A stretch of DNA of 64,000 bases from Acinetobacter proteolyticus (GTDB lineage Bacteria; Pseudomonadota; Gammaproteobacteria; Pseudomonadales; Moraxellaceae): the NCBI RefSeq assembly GCF_000367945.1, contig NZ_KB849179.1, forward strand, positions 1 through 64,000, written 5' to 3'. The notes under the pieces were generated by a model. The model did no database searches, was not told where the DNA came from, and worked only from the letters and a program-made list of their open reading frames with translations. Below, one piece after another: positions 26,441-35,618 of this stretch. Position numbers and translations under genes: made by a program. The first letter of the stretch is position 1. Every line of letters starts with the position of its first letter.

Positions 26441-28282
26441 ATGATTCATTTACGTTTAATCAAAAGGCTTAGTCTATATGCTGGACTAAGCCTTTTTGAT
26501 CAGTCTTCATTTGCGGCAATGCAAACCACGCCGTATCTGGCGATGCATGTGCAACCTAAATATGCGCAGCTCAAGGTGATGCCTTATGCTAATGCGAATG
26601 CACCGAAAGGGGGAACGCTGAGCCAATCGAGTTTGGGGACATTTGATAATTTAAATAGTATGAATGGCAAGGGCAATTCGACTGAAGGTGTCAATTATCT
26701 ATTTGATAGCTTGATGGATCGTTCGCTGGATGAGCCACGTGTGATGTATCCCTTACTTGCTGAAAAGGTCAGTTATGATCCAGATCATTTGCAGTCAGTG
26801 ATCTTCCACTTGAATCCTCAAGCGCGATTTAATAATGGTCAGCCTGTAACTGCTGAAGATGTGAAATTTACCTTCGATACCTATCAGACCAAAGCCAATT
26901 TAGGCTTTCAAATGTATTTGTCAGATTTAGCTAAAACTGAAGTGCTATCTAAACTTCAAATCAAATTTATTTTTAAGTCTAAGAACAATGTGGAAATGCT
27001 ACTGATCGTAGCGAGCCTGCCGATCTACTCAAAATTAGATTGGAAAAATAAAGATTTTAGTCGAGTTACTCTTCAACCGATTGTAGGATCGGGGCCTTAT
27101 ATCGTCGACAGAATTGATGCAGGACGGAGTATTAGTTATAAGCGCAGTCCAAACTATTGGGGCAAAGATTTGCCGGTAAACAAAGGTCGCTATAATTTTG
27201 ATCAACTCAAATATGTGTATTATCGTAATTTAGATGTCAGTTTTGAAGGATTCAAATCTCGACAATTCAATTTATACGAAGAAAAAAATATTCGTAACTG
27301 GATGACGGCTTATAACTTTCCAGCAGCGAAATCAGGTTTAGTCAAAAAATATAAAGCGCAGTTAGGTACTCCTCTAGATATCCAAAGCTTGGTGTTTAAT
27401 ATCCGCCGTGCGCCACTCAATGATATTTATCTACGTCAGGCACTGACCTATGCTTATGATTTTGAGTGGCAGAATAAGGCACTGTTCTTTAACCAAAATC
27501 GGCGCTTGCAAAGCTATTTTGACAATACCGATTTAGCTGCAACAGGCCGCCCGAATGCTGCTGAATTAAATTTATTAAAGCCATTTTGGGCCCAGTTCAA
27601 TCCAGTGATGCGACAAGGCATTTTGGCTGATTGGCGCTATCCTGTTTCGGATGGCAGTGGTTTCAATCGACAGAATTTATTGACTGCACAACAGATCTTA
27701 AAAGATGCTGGTTATCTGATTCGTAATGGTCAGTTATATGATCGAACTGGCAAAGCCATTCGAATTGAATTATTGATGCAACAGGAAAACCCACAACGTG
27801 AATTAATGCCGTTTGTGCGGAATTTGAAGCGTTTAGGCATTCAGGTTCAGTTACGGCAAGTGGATGTGCCGCAATATATGGAGCGGATTCGGCATCAAGA
27901 TTTTGATATGATGGTGTTGAAATTGCCCCAGACTTTAACCCCAGGAAAAGAACAAGCTCAATTCTGGGGAAGTGCTGCTGCAGATGAGGCAGGCAATTAT
28001 AATTATTCAGGGATCAAGAATCCTGCGATTGATCAGATGATCGCGAAAATTGTGGCAGCAAAAAACCGTGAAGAAGTGGTGTTATACACACGCGTGCTCG
28101 ATCGCTTGTTACGTGCAGGGTATTATCAAATTTTGACTTTTGGAAAACCTGAACGTTGGTTTGCTTATTGGGACATCTATCAGCAGCCTTCGGTTAAGCC
28201 AAAACTTTCTGTAGGATGGGAATATTGGTGGGTCGATGCAAATAAGGTTAAGAAACAGGAGCAGTCTATACAAAAGCATTAA
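26441..28282 (+). CDS. yejA: Oligopeptide/microcin C-type ABC transporter substrate-binding protein YejA
   Basis: The 613-residue periplasmic protein has a signal peptide (MIHLRLIKRLSLYAGLSLF, then SSFAAM) and the SBP family 5 fold (NAPKGGTLSQSSLGTFDNLN). Later landmarks are GSGPYIVD, SYKRSPNYWGKDLP and LNDIYLRQALTYAYDFEW. Order with yejB, yejE and yejF matches E. coli yejABEF. It starts 6 nt after mltD. Codons ~8-18 coincide with a terminator-like hairpin. A 297-bp gap separates it from yejB. Confidence 0.92.
   Translation: MIHLRLIKRLSLYAGLSLFDQSSFAAMQTTPYLAMHVQPKYAQLKVMPYANANAPKGGTLSQSSLGTFDNLNSMNGKGNSTEGVNYLFDSLMDRSLDEPRVMYPLLAEKVSYDPDHLQSVIFHLNPQARFNNGQPVTAEDVKFTFDTYQTKANLGFQMYLSDLAKTEVLSKLQIKFIFKSKNNVEMLLIVASLPIYSKLDWKNKDFSRVTLQPIVGSGPYIVDRIDAGRSISYKRSPNYWGKDLPVNKGRYNFDQLKYVYYRNLDVSFEGFKSRQFNLYEEKNIRNWMTAYNFPAAKSGLVKKYKAQLGTPLDIQSLVFNIRRAPLNDIYLRQALTYAYDFEWQNKALFFNQNRRLQSYFDNTDLAATGRPNAAELNLLKPFWAQFNPVMRQGILADWRYPVSDGSGFNRQNLLTAQQILKDAGYLIRNGQLYDRTGKAIRIELLMQQENPQRELMPFVRNLKRLGIQVQLRQVDVPQYMERIRHQDFDMMVLKLPQTLTPGKEQAQFWGSAAADEAGNYNYSGIKNPAIDQMIAKIVAAKNREEVVLYTRVLDRLLRAGYYQILTFGKPERWFAYWDIYQQPSVKPKLSVGWEYWWVDANKVKKQEQSIQKH
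26462..26496 (+). terminator. Intrinsic terminator/attenuator inside the yejA signal-peptide codons
   Basis: AAAAGGCTTAGTC, loop TATATGCTG, and GACTAAGCCTTTTT form a ~13-bp perfect stem ending in a T run. It follows mltD by ~28 nt, as its terminator should, but lies inside yejA codons 8-18. It may terminate mltD transcripts, attenuate yejA, or both. Confidence 0.75.
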
Positions 28283-28344
28283 TTAGAATGGTTTTGACTA
28301 GCGTTTGATGAAGACGTTAGATTAATATAACGGAGTCTTACCGA

Positions 28345-28506
28345 GTTCTCATCTTAATTTCAAGATAAGCTTTCAGCTGGAGTTACTTTGGTTTCGCCCA
28401 AAGTAACCAAAGGCATTGTCATCCACAAAACCTGTTTACTTATTGGACCTCTTTTATTATTTCGCAAAAACATTATCTTGTTTATAACACGCAGGTTGTG
28501 GATGAC
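28345..28506. repeat. Cluster of inverted repeats between yejA and yejB
   Basis: GTTACTTTGG (28382-28391) and CCAAAGTAAC (28398-28407) form a 10-bp hairpin. Downstream, GTCATCCACAAAACCTG (28418-28434) and CAGGTTGTGGATGAC (28492-28506) form ~15 bp with a 2-nt bulge around a 57-nt loop. A smaller ATCTT/AAGAT hairpin precedes them. This looks like a REP-type intergenic element; no second copy was found in this window. Confidence 0.45.
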
Positions 28507-28578
28507 GTTTCCGCGTATTTTATCTCATGTTAGATTTCATAAAAACTTAGTAAATAAATTAATAAGGGTTCGACTTCA

Positions 28579-29649
28579 ATGGTTCACTATATTCTAAAAA
28601 GAATGTTATTGATGATCCCGACATTATTTTTCATTTTATTGATTAATTTTTGTATTGTGCAAATTGCCCCAGGTGGACCAGTCGAACAAGCGATTCAGCA
28701 AATCCAAAATGCGCAAGGCCTAGGGGTAGGCAATAGTGCACCCTCAGGTTTGACCACTTTGGCACAATATGAAGGTGCGCGGGGTTTAAGTCCAGAAATG
28801 ATTGAAAAAATCAAAGCCCAATATGGTTTTGATCGTCCTGCCGCAGAACGTTTCTGGCTCATGCTTAAAGGTTATATGCATCTGGATTTTGGTAGCAGCT
28901 TTTTTAAAGATAAACCTGTGACCCAACTGCTATACGAAAAGCTGCCTGTCACGTTGTCTTTGGGCTTGTGGAGCACCTTCCTGATTTATCTGATCGCAAT
29001 CCCGCTTGGCATCAAAAAAGCCAAAAACAATGGCTTATTGTTTGATCAATCTACCTCGTTATTATTGGCAGTGAGCTATGCCATTCCATCCTTTGTGTTT
29101 GCTATTGTGTTGATTGTTTTTTTTGCAGGGGGCAGTTATTTGCAATGGTTTCCATTACAAGGTCTGGTTTCAGAGAACTTTGCTCAATTGAGCCTATGGT
29201 CAAAAGTACAAGATTATCTATGGCATATGAGTTTGCCCATCTTGAGTATGGTATTGGGCAGTTTTGCGGCACTGACTTATTTGGCTAAATATTCTTTTGT
29301 TGAAGAACTGAAAAAGCCTTATGTGCTCACTGCTCGCAGCAAAGGACTGAATGACAATCAGATTCTTTATGGACATGTGTTTCGCAATGCGATTTTGGTG
29401 GTGGTGGCAGCCTTACCAGAAGCATTAGTCGGTATTTTCTTTGTCGGTAATTTATTTATCGAAATCATTTTTAATTTAGATGGGATTGGTCTATTAGGTT
29501 TTGAAGCGATTACCCAGCGTGATTATCCTGTGATTTTCGGGACTTTATTTTTATTTACCTTATTTGGGATGTTGTTGCGTTTAATCGGTGATGTGCTGTA
29601 TCAGATGATTGATCCACGCATTGATTTTGAATCAAGAGGTGGTAAATAA
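28579..29649 (+). CDS. yejB: ABC transporter permease YejB
   Basis: The 356-residue membrane protein has the DppB/OppB-type fold: an N-terminal TM (YILKRMLLMIPTLFFILLI) with the APGGPVE motif, then several TM segments. The EAA loop is near residues 255-275 (ARSKGLNDNQILYGHVFRNA). It pairs with YejE to form the channel of the YejABEF peptide importer. Its stop codon overlaps the yejE start by 1 nt. Confidence 0.93.
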   Translation: MVHYILKRMLLMIPTLFFILLINFCIVQIAPGGPVEQAIQQIQNAQGLGVGNSAPSGLTTLAQYEGARGLSPEMIEKIKAQYGFDRPAAERFWLMLKGYMHLDFGSSFFKDKPVTQLLYEKLPVTLSLGLWSTFLIYLIAIPLGIKKAKNNGLLFDQSTSLLLAVSYAIPSFVFAIVLIVFFAGGSYLQWFPLQGLVSENFAQLSLWSKVQDYLWHMSLPILSMVLGSFAALTYLAKYSFVEELKKPYVLTARSKGLNDNQILYGHVFRNAILVVVAALPEALVGIFFVGNLFIEIIFNLDGIGLLGFEAITQRDYPVIFGTLFLFTLFGMLLRLIGDVLYQMIDPRIDFESRGGK

Positions 29650-30659
29650 TGTCCCCTTTGATGCGTGCACGTTTTGATCGATTTAGGCAAAATAAATTGG
29701 GCTTTCGCTGTCTGATTTTATTTTTAACGATTTTTGTATTGTCCTTATTTGCTGAATTGATTGCCAATGACAAACCGCTGTTGGTTCGCTATCAGCAGTC
29801 TTTTTATTTCCCGATTTTGAATGATTATCCAGAAACCACCTTTGGTGGTGGATTTGAGACAGCGACAGATTATCAAGATCCTGCGGTAAAACAACTGATT
29901 CAAAAACAGGGTTGGATGATTTCACCCCCCATCGCTTTTTCTTATCAAACGCCAAATTTATCATTGGCAGTACCCGTACCTTCAGCGCCGAGTTCACAAA
30001 ATTGGCTTGGAACTGATGACCAAGGTCGTGATGTATTTGCCCGAATTTTGTATGGTCTGCGTGTTTCTCTTTTATTTGGGTTTGCTTTAACGCTGTGTTC
30101 TGCGTTGATAGGCATCATGGTTGGCGCAATACAGGGCTACTATGGGGGCTGGATTGATTTAATTGGGCAGCGAATTTTGGAGGTCTGGGGTGGCTTGCCG
30201 ATGTTGTTCATAGTCATGATTTTGGTCAGTATGTTTAGTCCGAGTATTTATTGGCTATTTTTGATCATGTTGCTATTTGGCTGGACTGAATTGGTTGGAT
30301 TAGTACGTGCAGAGTTCTTACGTGCGCGCAATTATGACTATGTGCGTGCAGCGCAAGCATTGGGACTAAGTGACCAGCAAATTATCTTCAAGCACATTTT
30401 ACCGAATGCAATGAGTTCAAGTTTGTCGCAGATTCCGTTTATGCTGACCGCCAATATTATTGCCTTAACTGCACTGGATTTCTTAGGTTATGGTTTACCG
30501 CCTGATGCGGCTTCATTGGGGGAATTATTATTACAAGGCAAAAATAACCTGGATGCGCCATGGTTGGCTCTTTCCGGTTTCTTTACGCTGGCAATTGTTC
30601 TTTCATTATTGATTTATATTGGGGAGGCTGCCCGTGATGCATTTGACCCAAGACGCTAA
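29649..30659 (+). CDS. yejE: ABC transporter permease YejE
   Basis: The 336-residue OppC/DppC-type permease has an N-terminal TM (LGFRCLILFLTIFVLSLFAE) and a long periplasmic segment containing NWLGTDDQGRDVFARILYG. The EAA loop lies near residue 235 (RAAQALGLSDQQIIFKHILPNA). The C-terminus ends ARDAFDPRR, typical of YejE. It overlaps yejF, showing a coupled operon. Confidence 0.93.
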   Translation: MSPLMRARFDRFRQNKLGFRCLILFLTIFVLSLFAELIANDKPLLVRYQQSFYFPILNDYPETTFGGGFETATDYQDPAVKQLIQKQGWMISPPIAFSYQTPNLSLAVPVPSAPSSQNWLGTDDQGRDVFARILYGLRVSLLFGFALTLCSALIGIMVGAIQGYYGGWIDLIGQRILEVWGGLPMLFIVMILVSMFSPSIYWLFLIMLLFGWTELVGLVRAEFLRARNYDYVRAAQALGLSDQQIIFKHILPNAMSSSLSQIPFMLTANIIALTALDFLGYGLPPDAASLGELLLQGKNNLDAPWLALSGFFTLAIVLSLLIYIGEAARDAFDPRR

Positions 30660-32232
30660 ACAGTTTGATCAATCAGCTTTATTCACTGTTCAGCAACTCA
30701 ATATTTGTAATGGAACAGGGCAGTGCTTGCTGGAAGCGTTGAGCTTTGATTTATATCCTGCACAGACGATTGCACTGGTCGGTGAAAGTGGTTCAGGTAA
30801 AACCATCAGTGCGTTGGCTCTATTGGGGATATTGCCAGAAAACTTTACAGTGCAAGGCAAAGTGGAACTCGATGGAGAAAACTTGCTGGCGTTGAGTCAG
30901 CGTCAGTTACAGCAGATTCGTGGTAAACGTATTGGCATGATTTTCCAAGAGCCAATGACCGCTTTAAACCCGTTGCACAAGGTAGAACGGATATTAGGTG
31001 AGAGTTTATTGCGACTTGGTGTTGCAAAAGCTGAAATTCAGCAGCGTTGCGTGGCATTGTTACAGGATGTCGAAATCAACGATGCAATAGATCTACTGAA
31101 GTGCTATCCACATGAGTTGTCTGGTGGGCAAAGGCAACGGGTCATGTTGGCAATGGCTTTGGCTTTAGAACCAGAAATTCTGATTGCTGATGAGCCAACC
31201 ACAGCTTTAGATGTGGTGTTGCAAGCGCAGATTTTAACCTTATTAAATCGGCTACAGCAGCAACGAAAGATGGCGATCATTTTGATTAGTCATGACCTGA
31301 ATTTGGTCAAAGCTTATGCTGATCATATCGTGGTACTGAATCAAGGGCGTGTTGAAGAACAAGGTACTGTTCAGAATATATTTACTCATCCTAAAACGAG
31401 CTATACCCAGAATTTACTCAATCATGATTTTGGACAAGCCTTGGTAATGCAGCCGACACAAACCTTGCTTGAACTGAACGATGTCACGGTCAAATATCCG
31501 ATTCGGCAGGGGTTATTTCATCGGGTTAAAGCATATAAGGTTGCAGCAGCATCTATTCAGTTGAGTCTGTCTCAGGGCGAAGCTTTGGGAATTGTTGGGG
31601 AGAGTGGTTCAGGTAAATCATCACTGGCTTTGGCAATTGCACGGTTGATTCGTAGTCAAGGCCATATTTATTTTCAGTCACATGATTTAAATCAGTTGAC
31701 CCAGAAGCAGCTAAGACCATTCAGAGGTGATTTCCAGATTGTATTTCAGGACCCTTTTAGCAGCCTGAATCCTCGTATGTCAGTCGAACAGATCATAGCA
31801 GAAGGGCTTCATCTTCAATCCATTTCAAAGCAACAGCGCCAAGTTGAAGTTGATGCTGTTTTGGCAAAAGTTGAATTATCTTTAGCGGATAAAGATAAGT
31901 ATCCACATCAGCTTTCTGGTGGGCAACGGCAACGTGTTGCACTTGCAAGAGCATTGGTGCTAAAACCAAAGCTACTGATTTTAGATGAACCGACCTCTGC
32001 TTTAGATCGAAGCACGCAGTCAGCCATCATTCAATTGTTACGTCGTTTGCAGCAGCAAGAACAAATTAGCTATCTCTTTATTAGTCATGACTTACAAGTC
32101 ATTAAAGCACTATGTCAAAAAGTCTTGGTGATGCATCAGGGTAAAGCTTTGGAATATCAAGCCACAGCACTTTTATTTAGCCAGCCTCAGACGGAATATA
32201 CCCGCCAACTGATTTCCGCGAGTGAATATTAG
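30637..32232 (+). CDS. yejF: ABC transporter ATP-binding protein YejF (double ATPase)
   Basis: The ATG at 30637 follows GGGGAGG at good spacing; the frame opens at 30619 with TTG. Two complete ABC domains are present: Walker A GESGSGKT near residue 43 and GESGSGKS near residue 325. Signatures are LSGGQRQRVMLA and LSGGQRQRVALA, and Walker B ILIADEPTT and LLILDEPTS. Both halves look catalytically intact. The fused ATPase powers YejABEF uptake of peptides such as microcin C. Confidence 0.93.
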   Translation: MHLTQDAKQFDQSALFTVQQLNICNGTGQCLLEALSFDLYPAQTIALVGESGSGKTISALALLGILPENFTVQGKVELDGENLLALSQRQLQQIRGKRIGMIFQEPMTALNPLHKVERILGESLLRLGVAKAEIQQRCVALLQDVEINDAIDLLKCYPHELSGGQRQRVMLAMALALEPEILIADEPTTALDVVLQAQILTLLNRLQQQRKMAIILISHDLNLVKAYADHIVVLNQGRVEEQGTVQNIFTHPKTSYTQNLLNHDFGQALVMQPTQTLLELNDVTVKYPIRQGLFHRVKAYKVAAASIQLSLSQGEALGIVGESGSGKSSLALAIARLIRSQGHIYFQSHDLNQLTQKQLRPFRGDFQIVFQDPFSSLNPRMSVEQIIAEGLHLQSISKQQRQVEVDAVLAKVELSLADKDKYPHQLSGGQRQRVALARALVLKPKLLILDEPTSALDRSTQSAIIQLLRRLQQQEQISYLFISHDLQVIKALCQKVLVMHQGKALEYQATALLFSQPQTEYTRQLISASEY

Positions 32233-32337
32233 CATTGTAATTAAATTGACATATGCTATTGTCAGTTCATCGGAAGAATGCTTGACAGTAACAATAATCA
32301 GATTAAATTAGAGCAAATACTCTAATTGTAGCAGAGG

Positions 32338-33588
32338 ATGACCATGAGTCAGATTGCAGACAGTATCCAGATTCGCAATACCATATTTAAAAACCGCATT
32401 ATCAAAGGGGCGATGAGCGAGGCACTTGCCAATGATGCAGGGCAACCCAATGATCTATTGATTGGTCTATACGAAGCATGGGCAAAAGGTGGTTTGGGCT
32501 GTGCCATTACTGGAAACGTGATGGTAAATGTGGGCGCTAAGAATGAGCCGGGTGTGGTTGCAATTGAAACCGAACGTGATTTGGAAAAACTCAAGCAATG
32601 GGCAGCGGTTGGTAAGAAACATGGCATGGTGCAATTGATTCAATTGTCACATCCTGGTCGTCAATGTCCAAAGGGATTAAACAAGGAAACGGTCGCACCC
32701 TCAGCTGTGCCATTTAGCCCAATGCTTGCGGCAATGTTTGGCACACCACGTGAACTTAAACACGACGAAATTTTAGATATTATCCAGCGTTTTGCGACAG
32801 CAGCTGCAGTCTGTGAAAAAGCGGGTTTTGAAGGTGTGCAATTACATGGTGCACATGGTTATTTGATTAGCCAATTTCTATCGCCTTTGACCAATAAACG
32901 TACAGATCAATGGGGCGGTTCGATTGAGAATCGTATGCGTTTCTTGATCGATGCTTATCAGGCGGTGCGTGATGCAACTTCTGAAAACTTCATTATTTCA
33001 GTCAAACTGAACTCGGCAGATTTCCAACGCGGTGGGATTACAGAGGAAGATGTCATTACCGTGTTTAAAGCGATTGATGCTGCGGGAATCGATATTATCG
33101 AAATTTCTGGGGGAACTTATGAGGCTCCCGCAATGGCGGGTGCTAAGGCAGAAAAACGTAAGGCCAGTACCATTGCGCGTGAAGCGTATTTCTTGGAGTT
33201 TGCTGAGAAGATCCGTCAGCATGTTGCCTGTAAGTTGATGGTGACAGGTGGTTTCCGTACTGTTGAAGGAATGAATGCTGCGCTGGAAAGTGGCGCATGT
33301 GATTTTATTGGGATTGCGCGCCCATTGGCGGTTGAAGTTGATTTACCTGAACGTTTAATCGCAGGTCATGATGTGCGTTATGCAGTGAATCAAATTAAAA
33401 CAGGAATTCCGTTTGTCGATAAAATGGCAATTATGGAAATCATTTGGTATGCGGCACAGTTCAAAGCCATTGGACAAGGTAAAAAGCCGAATCCAAAATT
33501 ATCGCCATTGTTGGTCTTCTTGAACTATGCCAAAGGGAATATCAAGGCGGTGGTCAAAGGTCGGGTTAATTCGCGGAAGTCTGCATAA
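32338..33588 (+). CDS. NADH:flavin oxidoreductase, Old Yellow Enzyme family
   Basis: The 416-residue FMN TIM-barrel enzyme (alternative start 32344, MSQIADS) has IQLSHPGRQCP near residue 103, GVQLHGAHGYLISQFLSPLTNKRTD in the active-site region (substrate-binding HGAH), GGSIENRMRF, and GGF/GIARPLA in the C-terminal FMN phosphate site. Such enzymes reduce activated alkenes or enones. No partner genes point to a substrate. Confidence 0.9.
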   Translation: MTMSQIADSIQIRNTIFKNRIIKGAMSEALANDAGQPNDLLIGLYEAWAKGGLGCAITGNVMVNVGAKNEPGVVAIETERDLEKLKQWAAVGKKHGMVQLIQLSHPGRQCPKGLNKETVAPSAVPFSPMLAAMFGTPRELKHDEILDIIQRFATAAAVCEKAGFEGVQLHGAHGYLISQFLSPLTNKRTDQWGGSIENRMRFLIDAYQAVRDATSENFIISVKLNSADFQRGGITEEDVITVFKAIDAAGIDIIEISGGTYEAPAMAGAKAEKRKASTIAREAYFLEFAEKIRQHVACKLMVTGGFRTVEGMNAALESGACDFIGIARPLAVEVDLPERLIAGHDVRYAVNQIKTGIPFVDKMAIMEIIWYAAQFKAIGQGKKPNPKLSPLLVFLNYAKGNIKAVVKGRVNSRKSA

Positions 33589-33597
33589 GATATATTA

Positions 33598-33619
33598 GGA
33601 CTCTTCGGAGTCCTTTTTA
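33598..33619 (+). terminator. Terminator after the Old Yellow Enzyme gene
   Basis: GGACTC, loop TTCG, and GAGTCC, followed by TTTTTATT. Confidence 0.85.
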
Positions 33620-33637
33620 TTGTTCTAAGCAAATAAA

Positions 33638-33670
33638 AAAGCCACTGTCTTAAAATGCAGTGGCTTTTTC
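33638..33670 (-). terminator. Terminator of tRNA-Glu
   Basis: AAAAAAGCCACTG...CAGTGGCTTTTT forms a stem just downstream of the minus-strand tRNA; A and T tracts flank both sides. Confidence 0.75.
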
Positions 33671-33675
33671 AAATT

Positions 33676-33751
33676 TGGCGTCCCTACGGGGATTCGAACC
33701 CCGGTTACCGCCGTGAAAGGGCGATGTCCTAGGCCTCTAGACGATAGGGAC
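33676..33751 (-). tRNA. tRNA-Glu (anticodon UUC)
   Basis: The minus strand reads GTCCCTATCGTCTAGAGGCC..., with the anticodon loop CCTTTCACG giving UUC, a GGTTCGAATCC T-arm, and an encoded CCA end. The acceptor arms GTCCCTA and TAGGGAC pair. 76 nt. Confidence 0.97.
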
Positions 33752-33770
33752 TTCTTGAGGTGGGTGTATA

Positions 33771-34436
33771 TTAGGGTTCTGTCACCAAACTGTCAAGAAG
33801 GTGAGGAGACAGTTTGTTCAAAATATAGCAAAACAGTTCAGCAGTCTTCTGAGTATCGTATAAAGCAGAGTGCGCTTCTTTCCCATCAAACTCAATACCA
33901 GCCTGAATACAAGCACGTGCTAACACGGTTTGCCCAAACATGACCGCACTTAAGGTAACAGTATCGAAGACGGAGAAACTGTGAAACGGGTTTTGATTTT
34001 TGGTGCCAGAGCGTGCAATTGCAGCTTGCAGGAAACCTAAATCAAAGTGTGCATTGTGACCCACTAAGACAGCATGAGTACAGTGCTGGGCTTTACGCAC
34101 TTCATTCAATGATTTGAAAATACGACGCAAAGCGCTGCGCTCATCTTCAGCCATTGCAACACGCATTGGATTGAAAGGATCAATACCAATGAAGTCTAAT
34201 GAGCGGCGGTCTAGATTCGCACCTTCAAAAGGATTGATGTGTGCTTGGAAAGATGGGCCTGGGACAAATTGCCCATGTTCATCATAGACAATCGGTATGC
34301 ATGCAATTTCGAGTAGCGCATCGGTTTGCGAATTAAAGCCTGCTGTTTCCACATCGACAACAACTGGTAAAAATCCACGAAAACGCTGACCAATGACAGG
34401 CGCTTTGTTTTCTTCTTGGGTCACACTTTTCTCCAT
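33771..34436 (-). CDS. rnt: Ribonuclease T
   Basis: The 221-residue DEDDh exonuclease has [20 protein letters not shown] (ExoI), [16 protein letters not shown] (ExoII) and [17 protein letters not shown] (ExoIII), all catalytic residues present. RNase T trims the 3' ends of tRNA and other stable RNAs. It overlaps the pyrC stop by 16 nt on the same strand. Confidence 0.95.
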   Translation of the reverse strand: MEKSVTQEENKAPVIGQRFRGFLPVVVDVETAGFNSQTDALLEIACIPIVYDEHGQFVPGPSFQAHINPFEGANLDRRSLDFIGIDPFNPMRVAMAEDERSALRRIFKSLNEVRKAQHCTHAVLVGHNAHFDLGFLQAAIARSGTKNQNPFHSFSVFDTVTLSAVMFGQTVLARACIQAGIEFDGKEAHSALYDTQKTAELFCYILNKLSPHLLDSLVTEP

Positions 34437-35455
34437 TGCAGGGTTTTACCTGCATGAAGTGGAATAATTTTCTGATCTTCGAGATAATCAAAAGATTCAG
34501 CGACGGTAATGTCTTCTTTCACCAAGGTAATGGTTGAAGTATTGCGTGGTAGGCCGTAGAAATCAGCACCAAACATACTGGCAAAGCCTTCTAGTCGCTC
34601 TAACTTACCAACCTGATCAAAGGCTTGTGCATAAAGTTCAATCGCATTTGGTGCACTATAGCAACCTGCACAACCACAAGCATTCTCTTTGGCATTTTGT
34701 GCATGTGGTGCACTGTCAGTACCTAAGAAAAATTTTGGATTACCACTGGTTGCGACTTCCAACAATGTTGTTTGATGCGTTTGACGCTTTAAAATGGGTA
34801 AGCAATAGAAGTGTGGTTTGACACCACCCACTAACATATCATTACGGTTGAATAATAAATGTTGAGGAGTAATGGTTGCTGCAACATTACGATCTTGTTC
34901 CAGTACAAAATTCGCCGCATCACTTGTTGTAATGTGCTCTAACACGACTTTTAGTTTTGGGAACTGTTTCAATAAAGGCGACAGGACTTCATCTAAGAAT
35001 TTTTTTTCACGATCAAAAATATCAACGTGATTATGGGTGACTTCTCCATGCAGTAACAATGGAACCTGATGTTCTTCCAGTTGTTCAATCACGGCATAGA
35101 CTTTACGAATATCACTGACACCATTATCTGAGTTGGTGGTTGCACCCGCAGGATAAAGCTTGATGGCATTGACGAATTCAGACTCTTTAATTTTACGCAC
35201 TTCATCTGGAGAAGTATGATCGGTAAAATAAAGTACCATCCGTGGATCAAAATGTAAGCCTTCAGGCACATGGGCAAGAATACGCTCGCGATAAGCTAAA
35301 GCTTCTTCTACGGTTTTAACGGGTGGAACAAGATTGGGCATACAAATTGCGCGTGCAAATTGTTTGGCTAAATCAGGGACAGTACGTTTTAAAGCTAAAC
35401 CATCACGCAGGTGTGCGTGCCAATCATCAGGTTGCAAAAGTGTAAGAGTATTCAA
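34421..35455 (-). CDS. pyrC: Dihydroorotase
   Basis: The 344-residue class II dihydroorotase catalyses carbamoyl-aspartate/dihydroorotate interconversion in pyrimidine synthesis. It has the zinc HxH ([10 protein letters not shown]), the carbamylated lysine region [34 protein letters not shown], and the catalytic Asp in [14 protein letters not shown]. Length is as in E. coli PyrC (348). Confidence 0.97.
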   Translation of the reverse strand: MNTLTLLQPDDWHAHLRDGLALKRTVPDLAKQFARAICMPNLVPPVKTVEEALAYRERILAHVPEGLHFDPRMVLYFTDHTSPDEVRKIKESEFVNAIKLYPAGATTNSDNGVSDIRKVYAVIEQLEEHQVPLLLHGEVTHNHVDIFDREKKFLDEVLSPLLKQFPKLKVVLEHITTSDAANFVLEQDRNVAATITPQHLLFNRNDMLVGGVKPHFYCLPILKRQTHQTTLLEVATSGNPKFFLGTDSAPHAQNAKENACGCAGCYSAPNAIELYAQAFDQVGKLERLEGFASMFGADFYGLPRNTSTITLVKEDITVAESFDYLEDQKIIPLHAGKTLQWRKV

Positions 35456-35618
35456 GGTCTACTTCAAACTTAAAAATAATACAAATAATAATGCATAAAG
35501 TGTGAAAATGGTAACTACAATTACGGATAAGTGGTTAAGCAAAGCACATGACAAAATGAGAAATTATGTTATTTTTTATGCGGCACAATAATAGTGCAGT
35601 ATAAAAAGAGTAGATGGA

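Noticed and set aside
28388..28597. 69-aa plus-strand ORF in the yejA-yejB gap
   Set aside because: It is made of hairpin-forming repeat sequence, lacks an RBS, and overlaps the start of yejB.
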